Source: Propionibacteriaceae bacterium (GTDB taxonomy: Bacteria > Actinomycetota > Actinomycetes > Propionibacteriales > Propionibacteriaceae). From it: DNA of 64,000 bases. Both the position numbers and the translations under genes were made by a program. The DNA is taken from the NCBI GenBank assembly GCA_031262485.1, contig JAISHO010000028.1, forward strand, positions 1-64,000, given 5' to 3'. This document shows positions 36,433 to 45,572 of this stretch, piece after piece. The notes under the pieces were generated by a model, which worked only from the letters and a program-made list of their open reading frames with translations, made no database searches and was not told where the DNA came from. Within the stretch, counting starts at the first letter, position 1. Every line of letters starts with the position of its first letter.

Positions 36433-38001
36433 GTGGTTGTTCATGCGACGTCCGATTCCGGCGCTGCGGCGACGCCCCGGCCGGGGTTCAATCCCCTCCG
36501 TGAGGCGACCGACCGGCGCCTGCCGCGGATCGCCGGGCCCTGCGCCATGGTGCTCTTCGGGGTGACGGGAGATCTCTCCCGCAAGAAACTCCTCCCCGCG
36601 ATCTACGACCTGGCCAACCGCGGTCTGCTCCCGCCGGGCTTCAGCCTCATCGGGTTCGCCCGCCGAGACTGGACGGTCGAGCAATTCACCGGCGAGGTCT
36701 ATGACGCCGTCCGCGCGCATGCCCGCACCGAGTTCAAGGACGAGGTCTGGCGGCAACTGGCTGAAGGGTTCCGGTTCGTCTCCGGGAGCTTCTCCGACGC
36801 CGACGCCTTCCGTCGCCTCAAGGAGACGGTCGACGCGGTCGAGGCCGAGCGCGGCATCGCCGGCAATGTCGCGTTCTACCTGTCGGTGCCGCCGTCGGCT
36901 TTCCCCCAGGTCTGCGGACAATTGGCCGAGTTCGGCCTAGCCAAGCCACCCGAGGGCTCGTGGCGGCGGGTCATCATCGAGAAACCGTTCGGCCACGATC
37001 TGGCCAGCGCCCAGGAACTCGACACCGTCGTCTCCTCGGCCTTCAACCCGGACTCGGTCTTTCGGATCGACCACTATCTCGGCAAGGAGACGGTGCAGAA
37101 CATCTTGGCCCTGCGCTTCGCCAACGAGATGTTCGAACCGATCTGGAACAACAACTTCATCGACCACGTCCAGATCACCATGGCCGAGGACATCGGCATC
37201 GGCGGGCGGGCCGGCTACTACGACGGCATCGGCGCGGCCCGCGACGTCATCCAGAACCACCTCCTCCAATTGATGGCTTTGACGGCGATGGAGGAGCCGG
37301 TCGTCTTCGACGCGGCGGCGCTGCGGGCCGAGAAGGTCAAGATCCTCTCGGCCGTGCGCCTGCCCGAGGACCTGGCCGCGGCGACCGCCCGCGGGCAGTA
37401 CGCGGCCGGCTGGCAAGGCGGCGTGCCCGTCGTCGGGTATCTCGAGGAGGACGGCATCCCGGCCGACTCCCACACCGAGACCTACGCCGCGCTCCGCCTC
37501 GAGGTCGACACCCGGCGCTGGGCCGGCACACCCTTTTATCTGCGCACCGGCAAGAGGCTCGGGCGACGCGTCACCGAGGTCGCCGTCGTCTTCAAACCGG
37601 CGCCCCACCTGCCCTTCAGCCGGATGGCCCAGTCGCAGGACAGCCGCAACGCCATCGTCATCCGCGTCCAGCCCGACGAGGGCGTGACGATCCGGTTCGG
37701 CGCCAAGGTGCCCGGCACCGCTCTGGAGGTGCGCGACGTCTCGATGGACTTCGGCTACGGCAACTCCTTCACCGAAGCCTCGCCGGAGGCCTACGAACGT
37801 CTCATCCTCGACGTGCTCCTCGGCGACCCCCCGCTCTTCCCCCAGCGCGACGAAGTGGAATTGTCCTGGCGCATCCTCGACCCCGTCGAAGAGTTCTGGG
37901 CCGGCCTGGGAGCGCCGGAACCCTACCAGGCCGGCTCGTGGGGCCCCGACAGCGGCAAAGCCATGCTGGCCCGTGATGGACGTGTCTGGAGGCGGCCATG
38001 A
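36433..38001 (+). CDS. zwf: Glucose-6-phosphate 1-dehydrogenase
   Basis: The 522-residue enzyme oxidises glucose-6-phosphate to 6-phosphogluconolactone, making NADPH. It has the nucleotide-binding GVTGDLSRKKLLPAIYDL, the active-site RIDHYLGKETVQN, and the family's FANEMFEPIWN. It is the first gene of an oxidative pentose-phosphate operon: its TGA overlaps the ATG of opcA (ATGA at 37998). The GTG start has no ribosome site and follows a -10 hexamer directly. Confidence 0.96.
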   Translation: MVVHATSDSGAAATPRPGFNPLREATDRRLPRIAGPCAMVLFGVTGDLSRKKLLPAIYDLANRGLLPPGFSLIGFARRDWTVEQFTGEVYDAVRAHARTEFKDEVWRQLAEGFRFVSGSFSDADAFRRLKETVDAVEAERGIAGNVAFYLSVPPSAFPQVCGQLAEFGLAKPPEGSWRRVIIEKPFGHDLASAQELDTVVSSAFNPDSVFRIDHYLGKETVQNILALRFANEMFEPIWNNNFIDHVQITMAEDIGIGGRAGYYDGIGAARDVIQNHLLQLMALTAMEEPVVFDAAALRAEKVKILSAVRLPEDLAAATARGQYAAGWQGGVPVVGYLEEDGIPADSHTETYAALRLEVDTRRWAGTPFYLRTGKRLGRRVTEVAVVFKPAPHLPFSRMAQSQDSRNAIVIRVQPDEGVTIRFGAKVPGTALEVRDVSMDFGYGNSFTEASPEAYERLILDVLLGDPPLFPQRDEVELSWRILDPVEEFWAGLGAPEPYQAGSWGPDSGKAMLARDGRVWRRP

Positions 38002-38942
38002 TCATCCCCTTGTACGACACCACCGCCAACGCGGTGGCCGACAAGCTCGTCGAGATCCGCGAGGTCGGCGGGGCGACGGCGCTGGGGCGCGTCCTCACCC
38101 TCATCGTGCCGGTCGGCGCGAGCGCGGCGGAGGCGGCCATCACGGCGGCCAACGAGGCCTCGATGGAACATCCCTGCCGAGTGCTCGTCCTCGTCGACCA
38201 AGATCCCTCCGGGCGTTCGGCCCTCGACGCCGAGATCCGCGTCGGTGGCGACGCCGGGGCCTCCGAGGTCGTCGTCTTGCGGATGCGCGGCGAATTGACA
38301 GCTCATCAGGCCACGATCGTCATCCCCCTCCTGTTGCCCGACGCCCCGAATGTGGCCTGGTGGCCGGACCATCTGCCCGCTGTGCCGGCGGCCGACCCGG
38401 TCGGGGCGCTGGCCACCCGGCGGGTGACCGACGCGCTCAACTCTCCCGGGGACGTGGCCGAGCGGTTGGCCCGCTTGCGGGGCGGCTACCAGCCCGGCGA
38501 CACCGATCTGTGCTGGACGCGGATCACCTTGTGGCGGGCCCAAATCGCGGCGGTGTTGGACAATCCGCCCTATGAGCCGGTCGAGGAGGTCGTCGTCGGC
38601 GGGCGGGCCGACCACCCCTCGGTCGATCTGCTGGCCGCTTGGCTCGGCGCCCGGCTCGATTGCCCGGTGCGGATCGACCGGCAGGGTGACGCTCCCGCCT
38701 TGACCCGGGTCGAGTTGCACCGCCCCTCCGGCTCCGTCGTGCTCGACCGCCCCCGTGACTCCTCGGTCGCCACCTTGACGACCCCTGGCATGCTCGATCG
38801 GCGCATCCATCTGTCACGCCGCAGCGTGGCTGAATGCCTAGCCGAGGAGCTACGTCGTCTCGACCCGGACACCGTCTACGGTTCCGTCGTCTGCGACGAC
38901 CTCCCCCGTCTCTCACAAGCTGAGGTGATCCTCCATGACTGA
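37998..38942 (+). CDS. opcA: Glucose-6-phosphate dehydrogenase assembly protein OpcA
   Basis: The 314-residue protein matches OpcA, which in cyanobacteria and actinobacteria helps assemble or activate G6PDH. Typical segments are RVLVLVDQDPSGRSALDAEIRVGGDAGASEVVVLRMRGEL, LLLPDAPNVAWWPDHLPAVPAADPVGALATRRVTDA, and the C-terminal LSRRSVAECLAEELRRLDPDTVYG. It overlaps zwf by four bases and pgl by eight. Confidence 0.93.
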   Translation: MIIPLYDTTANAVADKLVEIREVGGATALGRVLTLIVPVGASAAEAAITAANEASMEHPCRVLVLVDQDPSGRSALDAEIRVGGDAGASEVVVLRMRGELTAHQATIVIPLLLPDAPNVAWWPDHLPAVPAADPVGALATRRVTDALNSPGDVAERLARLRGGYQPGDTDLCWTRITLWRAQIAAVLDNPPYEPVEEVVVGGRADHPSVDLLAAWLGARLDCPVRIDRQGDAPALTRVELHRPSGSVVLDRPRDSSVATLTTPGMLDRRIHLSRRSVAECLAEELRRLDPDTVYGSVVCDDLPRLSQAEVILHD

Positions 38943-39693
38943 ACGTCGCCCATCCGTCATCGTCCATCCGTCCGCCGAACTGACCGCCGAGGGCGCCGCG
39001 AGCCGACTCATCGTCCGTCTCGTCGAGCGTCAGTCGCTCGTCAGCCCGCTCCACCTCAGCCTCACCGGGGGCGGGTTGGGCACCGCGATGTGGTCGTATG
39101 TGGCACGTCACCCCTTGCGGGAGGCGGTCGACTGGTCGTCGGTCCACCTGTGGTGGAGCGACGAGCGTTTCCTGCCGGCGGGCGACCCCAACCGCAACGA
39201 CACCGCCGTGTTGCCGATCGCTGCGGCGCTCGGAGTGCCGGCGACGCAACGCCACAGCGTGCCGGGCCCGGATCGCACCGCCTCGGTCGAGGTCGCGGCC
39301 GACGATTACGCCGCCGAGTTGGGCCGCTGGGCCGTCGGCGACACCCTGCCGGCGCCTCGGTTCGACATCTCCCTGCTCGGCATCGGCGACGACGGTCACA
39401 TCGCTTCCTTGTTCCCTGGCCATGAGGCCGCCGCCCGGACGGACGCGCTCGTCGTCGCCGAGCCCGCCTCGCCCAAGCCACCAGCCCAGCGCGTCACCTT
39501 CACCCGGGTCCTACTGCGTCAATGTCACACCTTGTGGATCCTCGCCGCCGGGGTCGCCAAGTCGCCCGCGGTGAGCCGGTCGTTGGCCGGCGACGATCCC
39601 GCCAACACCCCGGCCAGCCGACTCGTCGACCACCCCTTCTGGCTCGTCGACGCCGAGTTGGCGGCCGCGCTCGACTCCACCCCCGCCTCGTGA
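38935..39693 (+). CDS. pgl: 6-phosphogluconolactonase
   Basis: The 252-residue protein of the glucosamine-6-phosphate isomerase/6PGL family hydrolyses 6-phosphogluconolactone. Landmarks are HLSLTGGGLGTAMW, HLWWSDERFLPAGDPNRND, and the active-site block LLGIGDDGHIASLFPG. It completes the oxidative branch with zwf and opcA, overlapping opcA by eight bases. Confidence 0.94.
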   Translation: MTERRPSVIVHPSAELTAEGAASRLIVRLVERQSLVSPLHLSLTGGGLGTAMWSYVARHPLREAVDWSSVHLWWSDERFLPAGDPNRNDTAVLPIAAALGVPATQRHSVPGPDRTASVEVAADDYAAELGRWAVGDTLPAPRFDISLLGIGDDGHIASLFPGHEAAARTDALVVAEPASPKPPAQRVTFTRVLLRQCHTLWILAAGVAKSPAVSRSLAGDDPANTPASRLVDHPFWLVDAELAAALDSTPAS

Positions 39694-39728
39694 CGGGGCC
39701 GGGGCGCCGGCGGAGCGAGCGGAACCAC

Positions 39729-39734
39729 TAGTGT
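39729..39734 (+). promoter_or_regulatory. Predicted -10 element (TAGTGT), leaderless sortase-like start
   Basis: TAnnnT hexamer, six-base spacer, ATG at 39741; separates this gene from the pgl operon. Confidence 0.6.
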
Positions 39735-39740
39735 GATCGC

Positions 39741-40454
39741 ATGTCCGAGTCCGAATCCCCCACCCCGCCAGCCGACGCCCTAGACGCGTCGCACGACGGG
39801 GAATCCCTTGCGGGAGAGGATTTCACCGCAGAACCGGAGGCATCGGACCCGAACGCGACGGCGACCGCGCCCTCGCCACCGGACGGGGAACGGCGAAGGA
39901 TTCCGGTCGGCGTCGTCGTCGTCCTCGTCCTCTCCGTGCTCCTCGTCCTCGGCTCGGTCTTCACCTACGCCGCCACCAACGGGATCGCCCGGTCGCGCTA
40001 CCACGCCGCCGTCGAGTCCGGCGAGGCGATCGCCATCGTGCGCGTCCCCCGTTTCGGCGACGACTGGGCCGTGCCGGTCGTCGAGGGGACGAGCCTGGCC
40101 GCGCTACGCCAGGGTTTGGGGTGGTACGCCGACACCGTCGGCGCGGGCGAGGTCGGCAACTTCGCCCTAGCCGGGCATCGTTTCGGTTGGGGCGAGCCGT
40201 TCTCCGGGCTGGCCGGCTTAGAGCCGGGCGACGAGATCATCGTCGAAGCCAACGGGCGGCGTCACACCTACCGCGTCGAGGCCGCCGATCTCACCATCGC
40301 GCGCGATTCGTCCGAGCTTCTCGACGCGGTGCCGAACGGCCCCGGACTCGTGCCGACGCGGGCCGTCATCACGCTGACGACCTCGGCCACGCGGTTGCCG
40401 TCGCCGAACCTCACGGTCGTCATCGGCGTCCTCGAAGACAGCACCACCCTGTGA
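39741..40454 (+). CDS. Class E sortase fold lacking the catalytic cysteine
   Basis: The 237-residue protein has an acidic cytoplasmic N-terminus, one membrane anchor (about residues 56-77) and a sortase domain. The histidine is kept in FALAGHRF (H146). The usual TLTTC motif reads TLTTS: codon 40383-40385 is TCG, so residue 215 is serine, and there is no cysteine anywhere in the protein. The arginine normally found in the next strand is also not obvious (PSPNLTVVIG). Class E sortases anchor LAxTG-type proteins to the wall. This one is probably inactive as a transpeptidase, or a pseudoenzyme. Its start is apparently leaderless. Confidence 0.82.
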   Translation: MSESESPTPPADALDASHDGESLAGEDFTAEPEASDPNATATAPSPPDGERRRIPVGVVVVLVLSVLLVLGSVFTYAATNGIARSRYHAAVESGEAIAIVRVPRFGDDWAVPVVEGTSLAALRQGLGWYADTVGAGEVGNFALAGHRFGWGEPFSGLAGLEPGDEIIVEANGRRHTYRVEAADLTIARDSSELLDAVPNGPGLVPTRAVITLTTSATRLPSPNLTVVIGVLEDSTTL

Positions 40455-40836
40455 TCCGGGCGATCCGCTTGGTTCCGGTCGGCCCTTGACCGTTGCGACC
40501 CGTTCGGGGCGTGTCAGACGATCCCGACAGTTACAGTCGGTCGGCTTGATGACGGACGATAGTTTCGGGGTGATTTTCGTACCCTGCGACGTCCCCTCAT
40601 CGCCCCTTGACGGCAAGGCAGAACATTCGTCTCGCCGTCGTCGTCTCTCTTTTCCATGACAAGGCCACTAAACGGCGTCACAAGTGCGACGGGAGCGCGG
40701 ACAGGGTAGGGTGACGAACGTCAGTACGCGCCAGTTTCGCTCCGCTGGCGCTGGGGCCACGCCTCGTGCCGTCCACCGTGTCGTGGGCGAGGCCTCACAC
40801 TCATTGGGAGCCTGTCGAAGGAGAACCATCCGCACC
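40455..40836. other. 382-bp region upstream of ppdK
   Basis: No gene is supported. A possible -10 (TAGGGT, 40707-40712) would give a 5' leader of about 120 bases for ppdK. GGGGTGATTTTCGTACCC near 40570 is a weak dyad. I see no known riboswitch. Confidence 0.4.
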
Positions 40837-43479
40837 ATGACCAACACCAAGTATGTGTACGATTTCAGCGAGGGTGACGCCTCCATGCGCAACCTGCTCG
40901 GCGGGAAAGGCGCCAACCTGGCCGAAATGACCGGGCTCGGCATGCCGGTGCCGCAGGGCTTCACCATCACGACGGAGGCTTGCACCCAGTACTACGCCGA
41001 CGGGGAGCAGATCAACGACGCGATCAAGGCCGAGATCATGGAGCACGTCGCCTCCCTCGAAGCCGCGATGGGCAAGAAATTCGGTGATGCGGAGAACCCG
41101 CTCCTTGTCAGTGTGCGTTCGGGCGCCCGCGCCTCGATGCCCGGCATGATGGACACGATCCTCAACCTCGGCATCAACGAGACGGTCGTCGAGACGATCG
41201 CCCGCAAGTCCGGCAACCCGCGCTTCGCTTACGATTCCTACCGCCGCTTCATCCAGATGTATTCCGACGTCGTCATGGAGGTGGGCAAGTCGTACTTCGA
41301 GGAGCTCATCGACAAGATGAAGGAAGATCGCGGCGTCACCCAGGACACCGATCTGACGGCCGACGACCTCAAGGAACTGGCCGAGCAGTTCAAGGCCGAG
41401 TACAAGACGAAGATCGGCGAGGACTTCCCGTCCGATCCGACCGAGCAGCTCTACGGCGCCATCAAGGCCGTCTTCCGCTCGTGGGAGAACCCGCGCGCCA
41501 TCTACTACCGCCGCATGAACGACATCCCCTCGAGCTGGGGCACGGCCGTCAACGTCCAGTCGATGGTCTTCGGCAACATGGGCGACACGTCGGGCACTGG
41601 CGTCGCCTTCTCGCGCAACCCCGCCACCGGCGACAAGGGCCTGTATGGCGAGTACCTCATGAACGCTCAGGGCGAGGACGTCGTCGCCGGTGTGCGCACG
41701 CCGCTGACGATCGACCATCTCCAAGAGCAGAACCCTGCCGTTTACAAGCAGTTCACGGAGATCGTCGACACGCTTGAGAAGCACTACCGCGACATGCAGG
41801 ACATGGAGTTCACCATCGAAGAGGGCAAGCTCTTCATGCTCCAGACGCGTAACGGCAAGCGCACCGCCGCCGCCGCCTTCAAGATCGCCTGCGACCTCGT
41901 CGACGAGAAGATGATCTCCGAGAAGGAAGCCGTCCTGTCGATCGATCCGAAGCAGATCGACGCTCTGCTCCACCCGCAGTTCGACACCAAGGAGCTGGCC
42001 GCCGCCACCGTCATCGGCAAGGGCCTGCCGGCCTCCCCGGGCGCCGCGTGCGGCCAGGTCGTCTTCACGGCCGAGGAGGCCACGAAGTGGGCCAAGGAAG
42101 ACGGCAAGGACGTCATCCTCGTCCGCCTCGAGACGACGCCGGAGGATATCGAGGGCATGCACTACGCCCAGGGCATTTTGACGGCCCGTGGCGGCATGAC
42201 CTCCCACGCCGCCGTCGTGGCCCGTGGCATGGGCACCTGCTGCGTCTCCGGTCTCGGCGACATCAAGTTCGGTTCCGATGGCAAGAGCTTCAGCCTCGGT
42301 GGCAACACCTATAAAGAGGGCGATTCGATCTCCCTCGACGGCTCCACCGGCAACGTCTACGGCCAGGCCATCAAGACGGTCCCGGCGGAGATCGGCGGCT
42401 ACTTCGGCCGCATCATGGGCTGGGCCGACGAATATCGCACGATGAAGGTCCGCACCAACGCCGACACGCCGCACGACGCCGGCCAGGCCCGTGAGTTCGG
42501 CGCCGAGGGCATCGGGCTGTGCCGCACCGAGCACATGTTCTTCGAACCGGATCGGATCGCGGCCATCCGCGAGATGATCGTCTCCGACACCGTCGAGCAG
42601 CGCAAGGCCGCCCTGGCCAAGCTCCTGCCGATGCAGCGCGGCGACTTCGAGGGCATCTACGAGGCGATGGAAGGGCTGCCGGTGACGATCCGCCTGCTCG
42701 ACCCGCCGCTGCACGAGTTCCTCCCGACCGAGGAAGAGGACATTCAGGTTCTCGCCAAGGACATGGGCATCAAGGTCGAGGACCTCAAGGCCAAGATCGC
42801 CTCGCTGCACGAGTTCAACCCGATGATGGGCCACCGCGGTTGCCGTCTCGACGTCACCTACCCGGAGATCGGCGAGATGCAGACCCAGGCGATCATCGAG
42901 GCCGCCATCAACGTGCAGAAGAAGCACCCGGAGTGGAAGGTCGTCCCGGAGATCATGGTGCCGCTCGTCGGCGAGGTCAAGGAGCTCGCTTACGTCAAGG
43001 GCATCATCACCTCGACGGCTGACAAGATCATCGCCGATTCCGGCGTGGAGCTGACGTACCTCGTCGGCACCATGATCGAGATCCCGCGCGCGGCCGTCAC
43101 GGCCGACGCGATCGCCTCGGAGGCTCAGTTCTTCTCCTATGGCACGAACGACCTCACCCAGATGACGTTCGGCTTCAGCCGTGACGACGCGGGCAAGTTC
43201 CTCGACGCCTACTACGAGAAGAAGATCTACGAGCAAGACCCCTTCGCCACGGTCGATCAGGCCGGCGTCGGGCAGCTTGTCAAGATGGCCTCGGAGCTCG
43301 GCCGCAAGGCTCGCCCCGACCTCAAGCTCGGCGTCTGCGGCGAGCACGGCGGCGACCCGGCCTCGGTCGAGTTCTTCTACGGCGTCGGGCTCGACTACGT
43401 GTCCTGCTCGCCGTTCCGTGTTCCGATCGCCCGTCTGGCGGCCGCTCAGGCCTCCCTCAAGGACGCCAAGAACAAGTGA
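40837..43479 (+). CDS. ppdK: Pyruvate phosphate dikinase
   Basis: The 880-residue enzyme interconverts pyruvate, ATP and phosphate with PEP, AMP and pyrophosphate. The N-terminal ATP-grasp domain starts at YDFSEGDASMRNLLGGKGANLAEM. The swivelling domain carries the phosphohistidine in GGMTSHAAVVARGMG. The C-terminal TIM barrel has GLCRTEHMFFE, GHRGCRLD and GVCGEHGGDP, with the catalytic cysteine. GAAGGAG 11-18 bases before the ATG is the ribosome site. Typical of anaerobic actinobacteria using PEP/pyruvate cycling. Confidence 0.96.
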   Translation: MTNTKYVYDFSEGDASMRNLLGGKGANLAEMTGLGMPVPQGFTITTEACTQYYADGEQINDAIKAEIMEHVASLEAAMGKKFGDAENPLLVSVRSGARASMPGMMDTILNLGINETVVETIARKSGNPRFAYDSYRRFIQMYSDVVMEVGKSYFEELIDKMKEDRGVTQDTDLTADDLKELAEQFKAEYKTKIGEDFPSDPTEQLYGAIKAVFRSWENPRAIYYRRMNDIPSSWGTAVNVQSMVFGNMGDTSGTGVAFSRNPATGDKGLYGEYLMNAQGEDVVAGVRTPLTIDHLQEQNPAVYKQFTEIVDTLEKHYRDMQDMEFTIEEGKLFMLQTRNGKRTAAAAFKIACDLVDEKMISEKEAVLSIDPKQIDALLHPQFDTKELAAATVIGKGLPASPGAACGQVVFTAEEATKWAKEDGKDVILVRLETTPEDIEGMHYAQGILTARGGMTSHAAVVARGMGTCCVSGLGDIKFGSDGKSFSLGGNTYKEGDSISLDGSTGNVYGQAIKTVPAEIGGYFGRIMGWADEYRTMKVRTNADTPHDAGQAREFGAEGIGLCRTEHMFFEPDRIAAIREMIVSDTVEQRKAALAKLLPMQRGDFEGIYEAMEGLPVTIRLLDPPLHEFLPTEEEDIQVLAKDMGIKVEDLKAKIASLHEFNPMMGHRGCRLDVTYPEIGEMQTQAIIEAAINVQKKHPEWKVVPEIMVPLVGEVKELAYVKGIITSTADKIIADSGVELTYLVGTMIEIPRAAVTADAIASEAQFFSYGTNDLTQMTFGFSRDDAGKFLDAYYEKKIYEQDPFATVDQAGVGQLVKMASELGRKARPDLKLGVCGEHGGDPASVEFFYGVGLDYVSCSPFRVPIARLAAAQASLKDAKNK

Positions 43480-43581
43480 CGATGGTGGCTGGCGGCTCGT
43501 GGGCATCCCCGGGCCGCTGGTCATCCCCTACAACTGAATCGGTAGTTGCCCCGCCGCGTCGGGGATAGACATATATCGAAT

Positions 43582-43615
43582 CGTGGCCCGGCTCCCGCAA
43601 GGGGGTCGGGCCACG
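43582..43615 (+). terminator. ppdK terminator hairpin
   Basis: CGTGGCCCGGCTCCC pairs with the following GGGGGTCGGGCCACG over a GCAA loop, about 100 bases after the ppdK stop. GC-rich and stable, without a long T-tract. Confidence 0.6.
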
Positions 43616-43721
43616 AACATGTGTGGGGCCATCGATCAGGCCGAACCCTGACGGCGCGCGCGATGCGGCGAAGGCAACACGGTCGATGGCCTGCCTCCCA
43701 CCACGAAGCGAATGACGCTCT

Positions 43722-44363
43722 CTAGCTCGCCGGGTGAGTCCGCGCCCAGCGCGCCCGCAGGCCGTCGCCGACCTCATCGTCGTGGAGGGCGAAGCAGGCG
43801 TGGTCGCGCCATTGACCGTCGATGTGGAGGAAGCGCGGCCGCACCCCCTCGAAGCGGAAGCCGAGTTTCTCGACGACGCGGAGGCTGGGGTGGTTCTCCG
43901 GCCGGATGCAGATCTCTATGCGGTGCAAGCGGATCGTCGTGAAGGCGTAATCGGTGGCGAGCGCGACGGCACGGGGGACGATGCCGCGCCCGGCCCAGCG
44001 CTCGTCGATCCAATAGCCGATGACGGCGCTGCGAGCCGACCCGTAGATGATCGTCGAGAGGGTGCACTGGCCGACGAGCGGGGTCTCCGTGCCGGTGTCG
44101 TAGCGGATCACCCAGGGGGCCATCTCCCCGGCCCGGCCACGACGTTCGTAGTCGGCGACCATCTCACGGGCGCTGCGCGGCGGCTGGCCGGGCGGCGGAG
44201 TGGTGGCGTCCCAAGGGCGCAACCACGCGGCGTTGGCGTCGCGGACCCGTGACCATTCCTTGATGTCACGGCGACGGAAAGGTGCGAGGACGACGTCGCC
44301 GAAGCGCACCGTCGCCGGCCAGACGTGGCGGGCGGGCAGACGCTCAGGGGTGAGCGGAATCAT
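43722..44363 (-). CDS. GNAT acetyltransferase, RimJ-like
   Basis: The 213-residue N-acetyltransferase starts with RLPARHVWPATVRFGDVVLAPFRRRDIKEWSRVR. Its acetyl-CoA loop region is RWAGRGIVPRAVALATDYAF, followed by LHRIEICIRPENHPSLRVVEKLGFRFEG, the pattern of RimJ/RimL enzymes that acetylate ribosomal proteins. The gene sits beside a MoeA-like gene and close to a 5-FTHF cyclo-ligase, as rimJ does in mycobacteria. GGAGGAG upstream supports the start. Confidence 0.85.
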   Translation of the reverse strand: MIPLTPERLPARHVWPATVRFGDVVLAPFRRRDIKEWSRVRDANAAWLRPWDATTPPPGQPPRSAREMVADYERRGRAGEMAPWVIRYDTGTETPLVGQCTLSTIIYGSARSAVIGYWIDERWAGRGIVPRAVALATDYAFTTIRLHRIEICIRPENHPSLRVVEKLGFRFEGVRPRFLHIDGQWRDHACFALHDDEVGDGLRARWARTHPAS

Positions 44364-44483
44364 CGGCGCTCTCCTCCGCGTCTTGGGCGAGATGGAGTCG
44401 TGTCACCGGCTCGATCGCCGGTGTCCGACGGCCAGCGACCGCTCCCCCGGGCGGAGAGGTGAGGACGGGCGCGGCGTCAGACA

Positions 44484-45554
44484 TCACAGCGACAGGTAGT
44501 TCACCTCGGCGGATTGGTCGATACGCCCGCTCTCCGATTCGAGGAGGACGAGGGCGTTCGAACGGGAGATCGTCACGAGGCCCTCGGGGCCGGAGGGACG
44601 GCCTTGGATGTGGATCATGCCGAGGTCGTTGATCGTGCCGTTGACGCACGTCATCACCTGGGGAGTGACATTGACGGCCTGCATGAGCCGGCCGGTGCGC
44701 ACCGGATCCGTCGTGATGACCATGCCCATGAGTTTGCGCACGATCGGTTTGAGGAGGATCTCGAAGAGGACGTGCGCGGTGATCGGATCGCCGGGCAGGG
44801 CGACGAGCGGCACCCGGTGGTCGTCTTCCTTGAGGAGGGCGAAGCCCTGGTGGCGGCCCGGGGAGAGGGCGATCGGTGTGAAGTCGCTCACCCCCATGCC
44901 GCGGATGGCGCGCTCGACGCTGACGGGCGCTGAAGCCTCCGTCTCGACGCCGTCGCCTTGAGGTTGGGCTGAGGCTGCGCGGGGCGCGCCGATGCCGCCG
45001 ACGGTGATGATGAGATCGGCTCGGATCACCTGGTCGGAGACCACCTGGGTGAGATGCTCGTCGTCGGCGACTTCGGCCGAGACGGGCCAGACTTGGGCGC
45101 CGAAATCTTGCAAAGCGGTGGCGAGGACGACCTGCGCGGTGCGCGCCCCCCACACGACATGGTCGCCATCGCCCGGTTGGGTGACGGCGATGACAATGAT
45201 GCGGGGCCGGGGCCGCACGAGCACCTTGTCGATGCCGACTCCGGCGAGCAGGCCGGCTAAACGCGGAGTGACCGGCATGCGCTTGGCGACGAGGACGTCG
45301 CCGACATGGATGCCGCTCGAGGGGAGATCGACCTCGGAGAGGATCGATTCGTTGAGCGTCAACCCGACGGCGTCGAGGAGGGAGACGCCCAGGGAGGGCA
45401 GAGCTTCGATCATCGACGTCACCCAATCCCGGTGAGCCATGAACGCGCGCAAGCCGTTGACTGCCTCGGGTGGAGCCTGGGGCAGCGTCGGAGAATCCGG
45501 CGAGGCCGGTTGTTCGGTCACGGGGACCTCACGATTGCGGTGGAACAGCGCCAT
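44484..45554 (-). CDS. MoeA/gephyrin-like protein with degenerate active site
   Basis: The 356-residue protein is shorter than MoeA (about 400-420). It retains the MoeA C-terminal core (VALPGDPITAHVLFEILLKPIVRKLMG) and the mogA-like domain (IVIAVTQPGDG ... ADLIITVGGIGA). The substrate-binding SxxDGYA segment is absent: DLPSSGIHVGD occupies that place (about 76-86). The GGVSxGxxD motif is GGIGAPRAA (186-194). Molybdenum insertion is therefore doubtful. Related actinobacterial gephyrin-like proteins have been linked to cell division in corynebacteria. It is divergent from the cyclo-ligase gene, with 18 bases between ATGs. Confidence 0.8.
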   Translation of the reverse strand: MALFHRNREVPVTEQPASPDSPTLPQAPPEAVNGLRAFMAHRDWVTSMIEALPSLGVSLLDAVGLTLNESILSEVDLPSSGIHVGDVLVAKRMPVTPRLAGLLAGVGIDKVLVRPRPRIIVIAVTQPGDGDHVVWGARTAQVVLATALQDFGAQVWPVSAEVADDEHLTQVVSDQVIRADLIITVGGIGAPRAASAQPQGDGVETEASAPVSVERAIRGMGVSDFTPIALSPGRHQGFALLKEDDHRVPLVALPGDPITAHVLFEILLKPIVRKLMGMVITTDPVRTGRLMQAVNVTPQVMTCVNGTINDLGMIHIQGRPSGPEGLVTISRSNALVLLESESGRIDQSAEVNYLSL

Positions 45555-45560
45555 ACCCTC

Positions 45561-45567
45561 TACGATA
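45561..45567. promoter_or_regulatory. Shared symmetric -10 element for two divergent leaderless genes
   Basis: On the plus strand TACGAT (45561-45566) is followed by six bases and the ATG at 45573. On the minus strand TATCGT (45567-45562) is followed by seven bases and the ATG at 45554. The nine-base CTACGATAG (45560-45568) has near dyad symmetry. Confidence 0.65.
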
Positions 45568-45572
45568 GGCCA

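Noticed and set aside
40801..43524. Long minus-strand open frame opposite ppdK
   Set aside because: Same reason: antisense to a perfectly conserved enzyme, composition-driven, no motifs.
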